Assembly: GCA_965153455.1 (NCBI GenBank)
Contig: OZ234503.1
Location: 10,111,118 to 10,175,117, forward strand
DNA length: 64,000 bases
Reading direction: 5' to 3'
Source of the DNA: Sphagnum compactum
Lineage: Eukaryota; Bryophyta; Sphagnopsida; Sphagnales
Position numbers and translations under genes: made by a program. The notes beneath the pieces were generated by a model. It saw only the letters and a list, made by a program, of their open reading frames with translations, did no database searches and was not told the origin of the DNA. Shown piece by piece: positions 34,201 to 46,300 of the stretch; position 1 is the stretch's first letter, and every line of letters starts with the position of its first letter.

Positions 34201-35388
34201 TGACTGGTTGAGGCTGTAAAGTTCCTGTCAAACCTCTCAGAGAAAACAAGACTCCTGAGACTTTATTGAAAGTTTGCATGGAGTAATCAATTGATAATGA
34301 TAATCTGCAGCCCTATTTGACTTGGACCTTTACATCCATCTGCTTCAACAAGCAAAAACATTTTATTGGAAGCCCATATAATTCTCAAGGAGCTGAAGGT
34401 GAGGGGTCATGGAAGTAACTGATGAAAATTTTACAAGGTCATATCCTATTCCTGCCTTGCTAGTCAGCTCAGAGCCTATTAGCTGTTGCAAGATTTTTCC
34501 TCTCACATATGAGTATTAACCTTACAACTTGAATGCTGCACAGAAATATGGGATGCTCTTCGAGCAGCTGCAGAAGCTGACATTCATCTGGCTCAGGCAA
34601 TTGTGGATAGTGCTGGCATCATTGTCCAGTCTGAAGACTTATCCACATGTTATGATGAAAGAGGTACTAGTAGCACGATGTCTATCTGCACTTTATTTTG
34701 CCTAGATCCATTTGGGTTTCTGCGAGGTGGGTTGAAGGTTGGATCCAATTTAATTGCACCTTAAATTGTTTTCAAGGCCATGCATGGCTTGAGCTCACAA
34801 GCTGTACATTTTTAGCTTGTCTGGATGAGGGTATAAGTGAATGGAATAAGCATATGGTGGTGGATAGAGTAATTGTGCTTGCATTTGCATGAGCCATTGA
34901 ATAAGCACATTTCTGGGAGGCATATGACACAGGATCACAACAGAGAAATTCTGTTTTACTGTAGAATCTTCTAGGTGGGTCATCAGGGTAGAACTGAATG
35001 GATATGGAAAAATCTTCAAAGATCCAAAGTTCCAGAAATTTTTATTCTTTTAATGATTTGCAATAATGTTCAAAAGCATCCTTGTTACTGGAAGAAGCTG
35101 TTTCTCAATTTCACACTTTTTTCATCAACATTTCAAGCCTTTTTCCCTTGAACTATTGGCAGGATTGCCAACTACGAGTCCAAACGGTTATCTACCATTG
35201 ATTGAAGCCAAACTCAAGGTTGATGCAGAGCCTGAAGCAAGTTAAGTGTAAATCGGGGATTTAACATGATGTAACACAGTTGGTCATATTCTTACATAAG
35301 CTAATCTTGTTTTCTGGCTTTGACAGGTGCCAAGTATGACCTCCCAAAGTATGTGCTGAGTGAACCCATGAACATCAAAGAAGACTAA
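31228..35388 (+). CDS. DC-UbP/UBTD N-terminal domain protein with MGCxxS myristoylation signal
   Basis: Small ubiquitin-pathway protein, plant counterpart of animal UBTD1/2 without the C-terminal ubiquitin-like fold. Exons: 31228-31264, 34035-34157, 34544-34663, 35327-35388; GT-AG junctions, all phase 1, 342 nt, 113 residues. Exon 1 encodes MGCVGSTAKGGD, a classic N-myristoylation (Gly2) plus palmitoylation (Cys3) signal, so membrane attachment is expected. Exon 2 has RRPKPWKHTE and QMRDEFWDTAPHYGGQKG. Exon 3 continues EIWDALRAAAEADIHLAQAI to STCYDERG. The last exon gives AKYDLPKYVLSEPMNIKED then stop. DEFWDTAP, WDALRAAAEA and YDERGAKY-LP-Y-LSEP are the family hallmarks, and the length agrees with my memory of angiosperm homologues. 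Intron 1 (2.8 kb) carries a triplicated repeat; intron 3 holds a candidate cassette exon listed separately. No disabling change is seen. Confidence 0.92.
32030..33850 (+). repeat. Three diverged copies of a ~220-bp repeat in UBTD intron 1
   Basis: Copies at about 32030-32275, 33190-33400 and 33597-33850 share GAAACTCAGGATGCAGA (first and third), a TTTTGGGCAGATT segment (second and third), GATGAAGTCAGT/GGTGAAGTCAGT, GGCAG, GATGAAGGTGATGGTCT and AAGGTTATGA-TACACTCAT. All run in the plus direction. Copies two and three stay open as SGGSWQIVNAICDEGDG and SGESWQAVTAIHDEGDG, so the ancestral unit may have been coding. No transposon hallmark was found. Confidence 0.7.
35163..35240 (+). other. Candidate in-phase cassette exon in the UBTD-like gene
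   Basis: Between exons 3 and 4, a 78-nt open stretch begins after a CAG acceptor preceded by a pyrimidine-rich tract and ends before GTTAAGTG. It starts and ends in phase 1, exactly like its flanking exons, so inclusion would insert 26 codons (peptide LPTTSPNGYLPLIEAKLKVD and a few more) between Tyr-Asp-Glu-Arg-Gly and Ala-Lys-Tyr without shifting the frame. That insertion would split the conserved YDERGAKY block. It may be an alternative exon, an exonised repeat or chance. Confidence 0.45.
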
Positions 35389-38140
35389 AAGTGTCACCTA
35401 CTTTCTGCCTTGGTCGGCCATGTGGCTATCTTTCACAGCAGTATGCAAGGAGCTACTGAATGGTTTGCTGAACCATGAATCTAGTCTGATCTGTTGGGTC
35501 TTTGCAGACCATTGAGATTGCTATAGTTCCAGGGGGAATCAACATTCTGCAATAATAGAAGTAAGAGACCAAAACTACCCTGGGAAAAGGAAAGCATTGC
35601 TGGGTTGCAAGGATGCCTTTTGCCATCCTTGATTCAGGAGATTTGTAGTAACTGTGCTGTGTGTCCCAGTCATTGCATGCAATATTTGTTGTGCAAAATT
35701 TGGGATTAGTGAAGCCTTTAATTGGCACACATCTGGTTGCTGAATGCTTGTATCCCTTCCAATTTGTGGGCTTATCAGTATCTTGATGGCTTGTTTATCT
35801 TGTGAATAAAACTTTTCATTCTCTTTTCATCTTTTCCTGAGTTCTGAGTTGTAGCATTTAGTGTCTACTGCCCAACAACAGATGGGAGCCATGTCAAATA
35901 GCATAGTCAGGAGCCATACATCAGACATTGAAACAAATATCAACAATTTATTTCTTTAGACATTACAATGTGCACATAAAATACCCTTGTGATTGACATC
36001 CAGCCATTTGGTTGCTATATGCCCAAGCAAGTGAGCTTTAGTGTTTAGAGTTCTAACTTTCCCTAGATAGGTGACCAGGTGATTCCATTCAACAGAATGG
36101 TTAAAATGAATTGTTTTAATGGATAAATTATTTATTGTGTTTATAACGGTAAAGTCCATGAAGTAGGAAAGTCTGTTTTCCCCTTTGCAACAAGTTTGAA
36201 CAATAGGTTCTACACAAGGACTTACCGATTAGATTTGTAAGTGTTGATATGTATTGTACATTGGGGTGCCATAAACCATATTTTCATAGTTAATTCCGAA
36301 AAAACTCAATTATGAAAAATCATTTTGTTATTCTTTTATGAAAGTGGAAATAGAATGACCAATGGGAAATTTGTCATGTTTCCCCATGGGATATGAGAAG
36401 GAAAACAAAATCACCTTTGATGAAAAGACATTGATTAGTTGAAATGATTCGTGTCTTATTGGTCAAATTATGAAGCAAGTATGAATAGGACCCCTTACCC
36501 ATGTGTGAACTCAAGTATCATTGGTCTAAGTGTTAAGATTTGAGATGTGAAAGGGCTAACAAAAGGGCCCATATGATGAAGAAGCGTTGATTGGGTACAA
36601 AATTATTTTTTATTTTTAATTAATTTTTAATGATGAAATTCACTCTAAATTCAGTAACTTTTGCAGGTTTGAAAATTATGAAATGACAAACATGCACATT
36701 GCCTCCTCAAGGGCTTTCTACCCATACCAAAAGTGCAACAATATTGTTGCACACAAATGATTTTGCCATTCGCCTTTGTTTTCATAGGGTGCATGAGATA
36801 AATACATAACCAGTTTGGGGAGTCTTAAAATTCTTGGATACTTTTTTCTAGGGTTTTAAAAAAGCTGGGATCAAATTTTTTTCTCACTTTAAATTGGCAA
36901 ATGCTTGCAAAAAAGCCAGATTTTACAGAATAAACACATGTTAAAAAAAAAATTCATCAATTTTCATTTCAAAATAACGAAAATTCCCCAAAAGAAATCA
37001 TTGAGTGGGATGAGTGCTCAACTGCTGGTTCCACTTTTGGTTTTGCCGGTTCCACTCATGATGTGGGTGAACAGTGGGCAACAGTGGTTAAGGTCTGGAT
37101 CAACAGCCCCTAGCAGAACCCTTATTACCTGATGGAATTCCTCTCACCCCACTCTGGCCAGAAAGTGTAAACCCCAAGTTGATTTCTAATGCATTGTTCT
37201 CTGGAGTTTGGTGTTTATACTTGCTGGTTAGTAGATTGTTAGCTTCCTTATTTACATTGTGTGCTGCTCCCTGCTGGGACTTGAGGTGTTAAAAGGACTG
37301 TACATTAAAAGAACTTCAAATCTCACTGATCCAGAGTAGGTTATTTGAACAATTCTTTGAACAATCCATCCGTCAAAATTGACACGGTTAGAAAATTGAT
37401 TTCTCATCATGATTCTAAGTCTAGGATGTACACAAAATAGGCTTGCATGAACTAGCCCAGCTTTCTGGTTACATGATGTGTATTCCAGAAAACTCAAGCT
37501 TTGGTGATTTCATTAGTTTCCTCCCACCAATGCTTCAACACCTTGCCATATGCACCATGTGACCAATATATGCAAACTGCACATAACTCTGTACAAGTTG
37601 TCACAATTATTTCCTAGCAATGAGTATATTTGTTTATGCCAACTAGTGTTATTTTAACATATTGATGAGATGTTGGTGTCAACTCTGGTACAAAGTATCA
37701 TACTAGTTTGGTATCAGCTAACAGCAGTACCTAGCAAATTTTGCTTGTATGGACCTAATATTGTGTTTACAAATATCCCACGACCAGTTTCATAGGTGGT
37801 TGAAAATTTGGTAACCAGTAGTAATAACATGGCTAGTTTGTGAGAAGAAACCTAGGTATGAGGATGCTCTCAATTCTTAAACATCGAATTCCAAAGTCAG
37901 CAACACATATGGCAGAATATTGATGTGGCTCTTTCAATGAGCAATGTGAAATCAAGTTTTGGTAAGTTGTTGTACCAGCAATTGGTGTCAGATTCTCCTG
38001 TACTTGTTACTATCATTCAATAATTTTAATGAACTATGCAAATCATATCAATAAATGTTATGATATATTTTGATACCATAGCTTTGGTTTCTAAACATTC
38101 TTGCTATTGATATCAGATAACACCATTCCAAGGGCAAACA
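35389..38140. other. 3' flank of the UBTD-like gene and intergenic sequence
   Basis: The first few hundred bases are probably 3'UTR. Around 37005-37160 the plus strand reads GSTFGFAGSTHDVGEQWATV and a further segment to EFLSPHSGQKV with one in-frame stop. It looks like a degraded exon, but I cannot assign it. Confidence 0.4.
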
Positions 38141-38149
38141 CTGAAAATG

Positions 38150-38350
38150 CACATGGAGGAGAATGCCCGAGCAAGGGTTAGATGGGCATGCATCATTGTG
38201 CCCATTGCAAAAGGAGGCTTGAAAATTCTAGACCCCCACCATATTAGCAGAACTAGTGCCCAGAAGACTTGCACCGGGTTGGGCCCCTTGGAAGTTTCCG
38301 TAAAGCAGAGAGTGCAAGTCCACTCCAACTGTGAAAAATGGGGCCTAGCA
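38150..38350 (+). mobile_element. LINE reverse-transcriptase tail fragment, possible
   Basis: The plus-strand frame contains RWACIIVPIAKGGLKILDPH. This resembles the conserved W---PK--GGLG--D block just after the reverse-transcriptase domain of non-LTR retrotransposons. No YxDD core or endonuclease is present. The frame remains open to 38581, but the later part has no match I recognise. It lies immediately 5' of the PEPCK pseudogene, where an insertion could have removed the first exon. Confidence 0.4.
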
Positions 38351-38593
38351 CTAGCTGGATTATTACAGCAGCAAAACTCGGGAAAGAGGGCTGACCTCTT
38401 TGGCAAGCCATCCTTTCAGCTTGGACCTCCTTGGAGCAAGGCCAAGAGCAGCTTCAACCTGACTCCAAGTCATCCAGACAACCTATCTGTGGCAACAGAT
38501 TCCTCTACAACAAATAGGGGATCAAATGGGGAACGGAAAAGTTTTCAGGGTTTATATTGTGTTTCAAAAGGGATTTTCTAATTAGTTGCTGTA

Positions 38594-41350
38594 GTACAAG
38601 TGTTGGATGAGAGATTGGTCTCAAGAAAGTTGGATTGGAGATGTGTTGAACTGATGCAGCAGACATTCCTTTTTTCTGCAGAGCTCTGTGAGCAAGCCAT
38701 TAAGTCTGAGAAGGGTTTATATGCCACATCAACTGATGCTTTGCTACTCAATCTGGAGCAAAAACGGGTCAATCTCCAAATAATAAGCATGTCATAGAGG
38801 AAGAGACTTCAAAAGATGATTTGTAGTGGGGAAAGTATGTGGTCCTGAACTTGAGACACAACTATTCTATAAGCATAGGATGTTAGGAATATTCTTTAAC
38901 CGAGTCTTTGTATGTAATGAACCTTCTATTTATCCTCCACCTTTTGCAGAAACGCTCCTAACATTGAAATGACAAGAAAACATTCTTGGTGAATTGTGAC
39001 AGAGCAGTGGAGTACCTGAATTCTCTTGAGAGGTCATCAGAAAGATGTTTCTGACACTTGACCAGTTTCATACTTCTCCAATTGTCTCTTCTGTATTCTG
39101 TAGAACATTGTTTGCCAGTTAATGCCTTTTTCCATGTTCTTATATGCAATTACCATTTTTTTTATCCATTTCAGTATTCTATACCATTTGGTTCCTTCTG
39201 GTGCAGTTTCACAATTTTCACACAGTGTGGATTTGCACATGCCACCAGGTGTTTGTCAATGATCAGTTCTTGAACTGGGATCCAGAATTGCATCAAAGTT
39301 TGCATCATATCAGCTTGAGCATACCATTTGCTGTTCATGCACAACATGTGAGTAAAATTCAAACTGAAACTCCCTCTGCTTAAGACTCTTCTTCAGAACT
39401 GTTTTGGGATTGCTTCACTGGCATAATCACTGCTCATCAATGTGTAAGGTAACTGGTTCTGCCAAAGGGATTGAGTGCTTTTGGTGAAAGCCAGGACACA
39501 AAGGAGACATTGGCTCCGCAGTCATGGAGGGCTCCCTCTAGGCGAGTCCTAGAGAGAGATATATTTTGGTTGATGTTTGCTTGTGTTTGGTGTGCTTGCT
39601 GGCATTAAGAATATGAGTGGCAGGTGCATCTGCCCTACACCTGAAGAGCTGGAGGATTTTGGGACTCCTGACTTCACTATCTACAATGCTAGTCAATTCC
39701 CATGCAATCGATACGCACATTATTAAACATCTTCAACTAGCATCAGTTTGAGCGAAGGTGATTGTTTTGATTTAGTGAATGTTACTGGTTTCAAGGAGAG
39801 GTCTGGGTGTTTTGTATACCTGAATTTTCTTTGCTCTTCCAAGGTTGCAAATGTTGAATGTTGAACTAAAGCATAGTGTTGTATGACAGTGTTGGAGAAT
39901 GTTGTTTTTGAGGAGCACAGCAGAGAGGTTGATTACCTCGATAAATCTGTCACAGGTGTTATCTTAGTGTGCACAGACTTCAATTGTGGCAAATTGTCTC
40001 CACAGAAAGGAGATTTTTTTAGTGTATTAACCAGATAGTGTGGTGAACCTGGCACATAGTACATGCTACTTTGCACATGATTTAGGTAATTGAACTCTCA
40101 GTATTGAGCTTTTTTTGGTTGGATTCAGAGCTGGAATTGTGGTTGAACTATTCTCAGTAGATCACATTTCTTGAGCCCTATTTTGTTCTAGGTTGCACAA
40201 ACTGTGGATGGCATGAAGGAGCCAACTCCCACATTTTCAACTTGTTTTGGAGCAGCTTTCATCATGCTCTACCCAACCAAGTATGCTGCTATGTTGGATG
40301 ACAGAATGAAAAGGCATGGTGCCATGGCTGGTTAACACTGGCTGGTCTGGAGGCAGGTACGTGAGAGACTCTAGATGGTCATTATAGATCAACCTTGTGA
40401 ATTAGGTTCCCGGATGCTTGCTTGTCATTCTCTTGCATCCATGTTGACAATAATGGATACCTTAAACACACATAGCCAGCATGTGAAATTGTCTGTTGTG
40501 AAATGTCACATGCATAAGGTCATCACATCTGATAGTGTTGCTGTTTTTCATATGGAAGCTATGGTGTTGGGAAGAGAATGAAGATTGAATACACACAGAG
40601 AATTGTTGACACTATTCATGATGGGTCTCTGTTGGAAGCTGCGTATGAATTGACTCCCATATTCAACCTGGCTGTTCCAACCGAGGTCAAACGTGTACCA
40701 ACTGAATTGCTGCACCCTGAAAACTCAGTAAGCAAAGTGTTGACATTGTTTTCTAAAAGCATGAGGATGCAGCTTGATGTGGATTTGCACTGAGTGCTGT
40801 AGACTGTTGTTGTGTATGAAATGTTTTCACAGATACAAATTGTTTCTGGAGTTTTGGTGTCCTGAACTTTCCCAGTAGAAATTTGGCTTCAACTTTCTGG
40901 TTGTTCAGGTATCTAGAGTGGTTGGAGTGCAATTATGGTATCTGAAATACTGACATGCACATGCAGAAATTCTTCGTAATACTCAGATTCTGGGTTATGG
41001 GAAGGCAGATCACTGTGAAGGTCATCAGTAGTCTGAAAGCAGTTGCAACTGTGCATTGCAATGAATACTGTGCACCTGCACAACTTGACTTACAGGTGGA
41101 AAGTACAAGAGTGTTATCTACAGAAAAAATACATAGAACTTAGTCTAGAAACAGATGGCAATCTCTAATCCTTTTCCATGTTCCATTGACATGTGCAGTG
41201 GGCAGATAAAAACCTATACAACATAACCTTGAGAAAGCTGACCAGCCTTTTCCGGAAGAATGCTGATATGCTGATAACATGGTTGGCAATGACCTTAAAC
41301 TTATCGAGGAGATTCTTGCAGCTGGACCCCAGCTCCCAGACAATATATAA
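38594..41350 (+). pseudogene. ATP-dependent phosphoenolpyruvate carboxykinase, unprocessed pseudogene
   Basis: PEPCK turns oxaloacetate and ATP into phosphoenolpyruvate in gluconeogenesis. Eight exon remnants lie in order: 38594-38834 (AELCEQAIKSEKG; SGAKTGQSP after a frameshift, Arg of SGAKTGRSP now Gln), 38950-39032 (NIEM; RAVEYLNSLE), 39249-39347 (VFVNDQFLNWDPE, then frameshift), 39624-39757 ([24 protein letters not shown]-stop-TSSTSI), 39886-39955 ([20 protein letters not shown]), 40192-40356 ([17 protein letters not shown]; then a small deletion where [13 protein letters not shown] is expected), 40552-40727 (GSYGVGKRMKIEYTQRIVD) and 41199-41350 (WADKNLYNITLRKL; frameshift; NDLKLIEEILAAGP). 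The part between TSSTSI and VLENVVF, which holds the P-loop GLSGTGKTT and metal ligands, is absent, as is the segment after LDKS. A Trp codon became TAG near 38824. Retained introns mark it as a duplicated gene copy, not a retrocopy. Confidence 0.93.
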
Positions 41351-42659
41351 CTTTCAGTGCATCAGGGAGTTTGTGATATGAGAACCAAGTACATATCAAC
41401 TACTGTCAGTGGGTAAAACTTCTTCCAGCATCCCATCTCTCTGGAAGGTGGATAGCTGGAATTCTGCTCTTGATGTTTGAAGTTTGAACACTAGATAAGG
41501 AGAAGGGCTTGATACCTCTGTAGATACCAAGCACTAATGTCTTTGGTACTAATCTCCAAGGTTTTCCCATTTGTACATATATTTTACACTCTGAGAAGCC
41601 TATACACGGCCAGGAATACATGATCAACAACCACCAGTAGCTGGCTCAATTGAGCTGAAAAGACCATTTCTCCATAACTGCAAGCAGTGTTCTTCTGCAT
41701 GATTTTGAGGACAGATGATTAGCACCGCTAGCGCATTCACATGTGCCTCCTCCATGACATTCATAGCAATATCCTCTGTCATGCTTGGAATCACCTTCAT
41801 CAAAACTTGCTGAATTCTTGTTATTGTTATAAGGGAGGATATTTTTCATTTTTCCTTTGTTCCCAACATGTTCCCTTCAAGTTCCCATCAGGTTCCCAAT
41901 GTGTTCACCAAGGGTGTTCCCAATAGGACCTCGCTTTAATCCCATATGTTTTGCCAAAGGTCCTCCCCTTCTCACCTATATAGCTGGGCCAAAGGAAAAC
42001 CTGCTGATTTGAAATAGACCTGTGACATTAGTATTTTAACTTTCGGCCAAAACCAAGTACTGTAGCTACTTTACAAATTCAAATAATTAATGTAATTTGA
42101 AGTTTAAGTTTTGGCACCACAATCTATGATTTTGAAAAATCCGACATATAATGATTAAATGGAATAAAATTACAAATGCTCTCACAAAGTATTTGTTGTT
42201 CTTTAGGTTAGACTAAACAAAAACAGTCTGGGTTCAGTGAGGAGGGGGCGTTGGCTCAAATCCGGCTACCTTTACTGAATTTTCAAGTTTTTCGACATAA
42301 AGATCTGTATGATTTTAAAAATTTCGGCAAAACTGAAAATAATATGATTAGTGCCAAAGCTGAAAAGGTGCTACGGTATAGTGTGGCCTGTGCCATTGGC
42401 CCAAGTGTCCACTGGTCCACATCCTCAACTGATTTTTCCTTCCAAAACCTGGTTTTTTGGAATTTATTTGACTTTTCAGCGGCAGAAATCACTTAAAAAT
42501 CAATATTTCCCACATTCTGAATCCAAATCTTACCAAATAAGTTCCATTAAATCCTGCCCATCAAGATCTTTCCAATAACACCAAAGGCACATTCCAATAA
42601 ACCCTAAATTTTCAGCTATGATTTAATTTAATTTTCAGTGAAGAAATCATTCAATATTC
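41351..42659. other. Intergenic sequence with GTTCCCA repeats
   Basis: No gene seen. From 41866 to 41930 the plus strand repeats (G)TTCCCA five or more times at 10-15-bp spacing, resembling 6.99-7.08 kb and 55.3 kb. Confidence 0.45.
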
Positions 42660-43500
42660 AATGATGTGTCAATTAACCTAGTCATAGGTGGCATTTTAGT
42701 AGAGCACTTTTGCCTTAAAAGTCGCATTGCTTTCCAAGAGCTGCTAACCCTAATGTTGTGGCTACAATCTAAAGAACCGGTGCAACTCTATTTATGTCTC
42801 TTCATTTTTTCATTCTTCAGTTTCTTGTATCCTATGTTTTTTCGAGATGAGGAGATGAATGCATTAGACCAGTTGAGGGAATGAGCTCGTGAACATGAGA
42901 GAGAATTATAGAAATAGTAAGAGGAAAGAGAGCAAAGAAATAGAAAGCTTCAACAACGAAGAGAAGAGTGCTTTAGAGCCACTGGGGTTGTATACATAGA
43001 ACCACTAGCTTCGTGACCACTCCTGCATTTGAAGAATTCAGTGAAAGTTTTAAGGAAGGGCAAATAGTTGAAGATGAAATTCTTGAAGCATTATGCCAAA
43101 CATCAACTCTTGAACAAGGATTTGAAAAAGTGTTACACAATTTTTGATGAACAGTTTCACCTACTCCAACAACCTACATTGTCATCAACGACTCTGAAAA
43201 ACAAGAGACAAACCTAGTAACTACTTAATTAGTTGAGTCTAAGCAACCGGCAAAGTTTTCATTACAACCAGTCCAAGCATGCCTATTTGAGGTATTTGAA
43301 CAAGCTCCATCATTTGTACCCATTCCAATTCATACCATAGCACGTTCAAAGCACATGATGCAACACAAGGGGAAGGAAGTGATGAATGAGATCAGTTTTC
43401 TTGCCAAAGTTCCTCAGAATAGAACACCAGTTAAAGGAAAGGAGATACAAAAGATGTTGTAGTGGATTCAAATAGGGTCCAAAGAACAAGAATGGGCTAA
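42660..43500 (+). mobile_element. Degraded transposon-like coding remnant
   Basis: Plus-strand frames with stops read as a charged helical protein: EEMNALDQLRE, then a Glu/Arg/Gln-rich stretch ending RKLQQRREECF near 42960. Later blocks read VPIHTIARSKHMMQHKGKEV. The composition suits a gag-like or linker region, but no zinc knuckle or enzyme motif is seen. It may belong with the remnant at 44.66-46.30 kb, now split by the 281-bp repeats. Confidence 0.35.
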
Positions 43501-43589
43501 GGTTATCACCATGTTCATGCATTTTCACAACACGATGAATGCATTTAGACACAGATGCACCCCTATGTCACGTCAATATAGGGTTAGCC

Positions 43590-44395
43590 TAAGTCAACCT
43601 AAGGTCAATCTCGGTCAAAAGCATTCTCAGGCTACTTGGGGAAGACTTTTAGGTGACCAAAACTGTACCCATTTCGGTTGTCATAAACCATGTGGCGACC
43701 AAAACATTTCAATTGCCAAGCTTGCATCGACTGAAAAATTTCGGTTGCCCATCCTACAACAACAAAAAAATTTAGTTGTTAATCATGCGATGAACAAAAT
43801 TCCATAGCCATATTATGGCAACAAAATGTTGTTTTCAATTGTTGGCGATTGAATTTTTGGTCACCTTTGGTCGTTGTGTGTAGACCTTGACAAAAGCTTT
43901 CCAAAAACATATTACATGCTTCCTCTCCAAATTCAATCGCTCGCAACTGAAAAAAATTTGGTCACCATTCAACAATCTAGGTTTCTTGGATGGTGATTGA
44001 AACCCATTTCCAATCAACATTCGTATGGCGATCGAATTTTTTTCAGTTGTGAATAGTTTGGTGACCAATTTTTTTTTCAATCGCCAATGAATGTTGTTTT
44101 TAGTGATTGTTATTTTTAATCGTTGGCGACCAAATTTTTGATTGCCTTTGGTCGCTACATGTAAAGCTCAATGAAAGTTTTCCAAAAACATATTACATGC
44201 CCCCATTTTTAAATTCAATAATTAACGATCAAAATTTTTTGGTCACCATCCAACAATTAAGATTTTTTGGATGGTGACTGAAACCCAATAGGTGGCGATT
44301 GATTGTGGTGACTAGATGTTGGCGACCAAAATTGTTTGGTTGTTAGTCCCAATGCGACCAAATCCATTTTTGATCGCCATACATAATGGGGCAGC
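43590..44395. repeat. GCGACCAAA-type repeats including a 281-bp tandem pair
   Basis: Two long units, about 43822-44090 and 44100-44370, share CCAAAAACATATTACATGC (43901 and 44182, 281 bp apart), GGTCACCAT-CAACAAT, TTGGATGGTGA and TGAAACCCA. Shorter words GGCGACCAAA, TGGCGATTGA and GGTGACCAA in both orientations extend the block left to about 43590. The words pair with their own complements (TTGGTCGC/GCGACCAA), so foldback structure is likely. Confidence 0.75.
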
Positions 44396-44659
44396 TAGGT
44401 GTAATTAAAAAATTTCATGCAATAATCCTAATGGACATAATTAATGCATTAGGACGGACGTCAATGTGACGCCTAACACAAAATGGTTTGTGTCACATTA
44501 ATTTTGACAACCTTGGAATGGGCAAAGAAGGCCGGTTTGGCAAGCTTGTTTGCTATACCTTGGGCCATGCCATGAAGGGACTTGTTGGAGGAGTTTTTAT
44601 GTACCTAGGAGTTCACAAAGGATGGAAGAATCCAAGCCAAGGTATGTGGTGAATAATTT

Positions 44660-46300
44660 ATAATCAATCAAGTGTTAATAGTGAGGCGATTGGTGTCAGC
44701 ATTAAAGAAGTTATTGATGCAACCAACACATTGGTCAAAGAAATGCAAATTGCCCTCAAGAACATTGCAAGATTGGATGCATTTGTGGAAAAGGAACAAT
44801 GGAGCATAATATGCATGAAGGAGGAGTTTCATGCTAAATTTGCCGTTATCTTACATATTATTTAATTAGGGGAAAAGCTAGCCTATTTTAATAATCGAAT
44901 AGCCATCACTTTCAACTTAGCAAACATGGGTAAAAAAATCAACTAGTGTTCTATCATGTTGACACAACACCACGAGACCGATTGAGTCTAAAACCAACCA
45001 CTTTGCCACCAAAAAAGAGAGCTCGTACCCATCAGTGAGTGTTGATTTTTTAATATGAAAGAGGAGATAAAGAAATGGAAACTAAAAAAACCATACAACA
45101 TGATGACGATTCTATGTAGAAAAAAATGACAAAGTCATGGAGGAAAGATGTGAACTTGATTCTGAATAAGTAACAAATAAACCACCTTCACCTATCAATG
45201 CACCTTCTATTGTACAAGCATTGGTTAACAACCCATTACCAACTAGGGTTAAACCTATTCAACAAGTTAGAGTTGCACCAATTTACTTTTTTCCTAAAAC
45301 CTTTACAACCTATGTTCAACATGAAAATCTTAAACAAATTAGCCTTTTCTTTGAGCAAACATCTTTACTTGCACAAATCTGGCCATAGATTGTAGACAAC
45401 CTAGTTGATTTGAGAAGTAAGTATAATTCCGTTGAGGGTTTACTTGAAAAGACAAACAACTAGTTGCATACCCATTGTTTAGAACTAGTTAGTGTTCAAC
45501 AAACTTTTCAAAACTAGAATAAGGAATTAGTTGAACCGATCTTCGAACTTCAAATTGACAACATACACTTGGTTGTTAAATCTGTTGATGTTGACAAAGC
45601 AATAAAAAAGGTTGAGACCTTGCAACATGAGTACAATGAACTTAACAAAGCTCATTTCAAGGGATGTAATGACCTCAAGACCCTACAAAGTGATTATGGC
45701 CAATTGATGAGGGATTACAGGAAGATGGAAGTTGTTAATGTTAAACGAAAAGATTTTTGCTACTTTGGAACAAACCTGCAACTAGCAACACGAGCAAATG
45801 GTGACTATTAACATGGAGTTGGAAAATCGCACTCATAAGTTATGAATTCAAATTTAAAAACCAAAGGGCAAGATGGAGGTAATGCAAATTTCACCCGGTA
45901 AGACTTCTTAGACCTTGCATATGGATAATTAGTTGAAAGAGTTTGAAGAATTGTTGCTAGATAATGCCCTACTAAAAGTACAAAACCAAGCATTAGCGGA
46001 TAGGAATCCAAAATGGAAGGAGTGGTGGTAAACTATGCAAGAATTCACGGAGGAACATATTCAAAACAACTTGGAAGTTACTCATGTTGATGAAGAAGCA
46101 TACCTATTTGAACTAGTTGCCTATAGAGTACAATTTCTAAAGTGTAGGTACGATCGGTTAAGTTCAAAATTGATTGAGATTGAAGGAGGTGTTGGAGTAT
46201 CCCAAATTCCTACATCTGTGGAACTAGTACCAACATCTATTGGTATTCAAAGTGAAGAAGTTGTTACTACTACTAAAGTGCCAACACAATAGGTCTACTC
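44660..46300 (+). mobile_element. Coiled-coil coding remnant, probably transposon-derived
   Basis: Several plus-strand frames read as one decayed protein: VIDATNTLVKEMQIALKNIA (about 44715), PTRVKPIQQVRVAPIYF (about 45240), VDVDKAIKKVETLQHEYNEL followed by LKTLQSDYGQLMRDYRKME (45580-45740, strong heptad pattern), and LEVTHVDEEAYLFELVAYRV through to a PTSVELVPTS tail (46070-46290). Stops and frame shifts separate the blocks. No protease, polymerase or integrase motif is seen; assignment to a mobile element rests on neighbourhood and decay. Confidence 0.35.
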
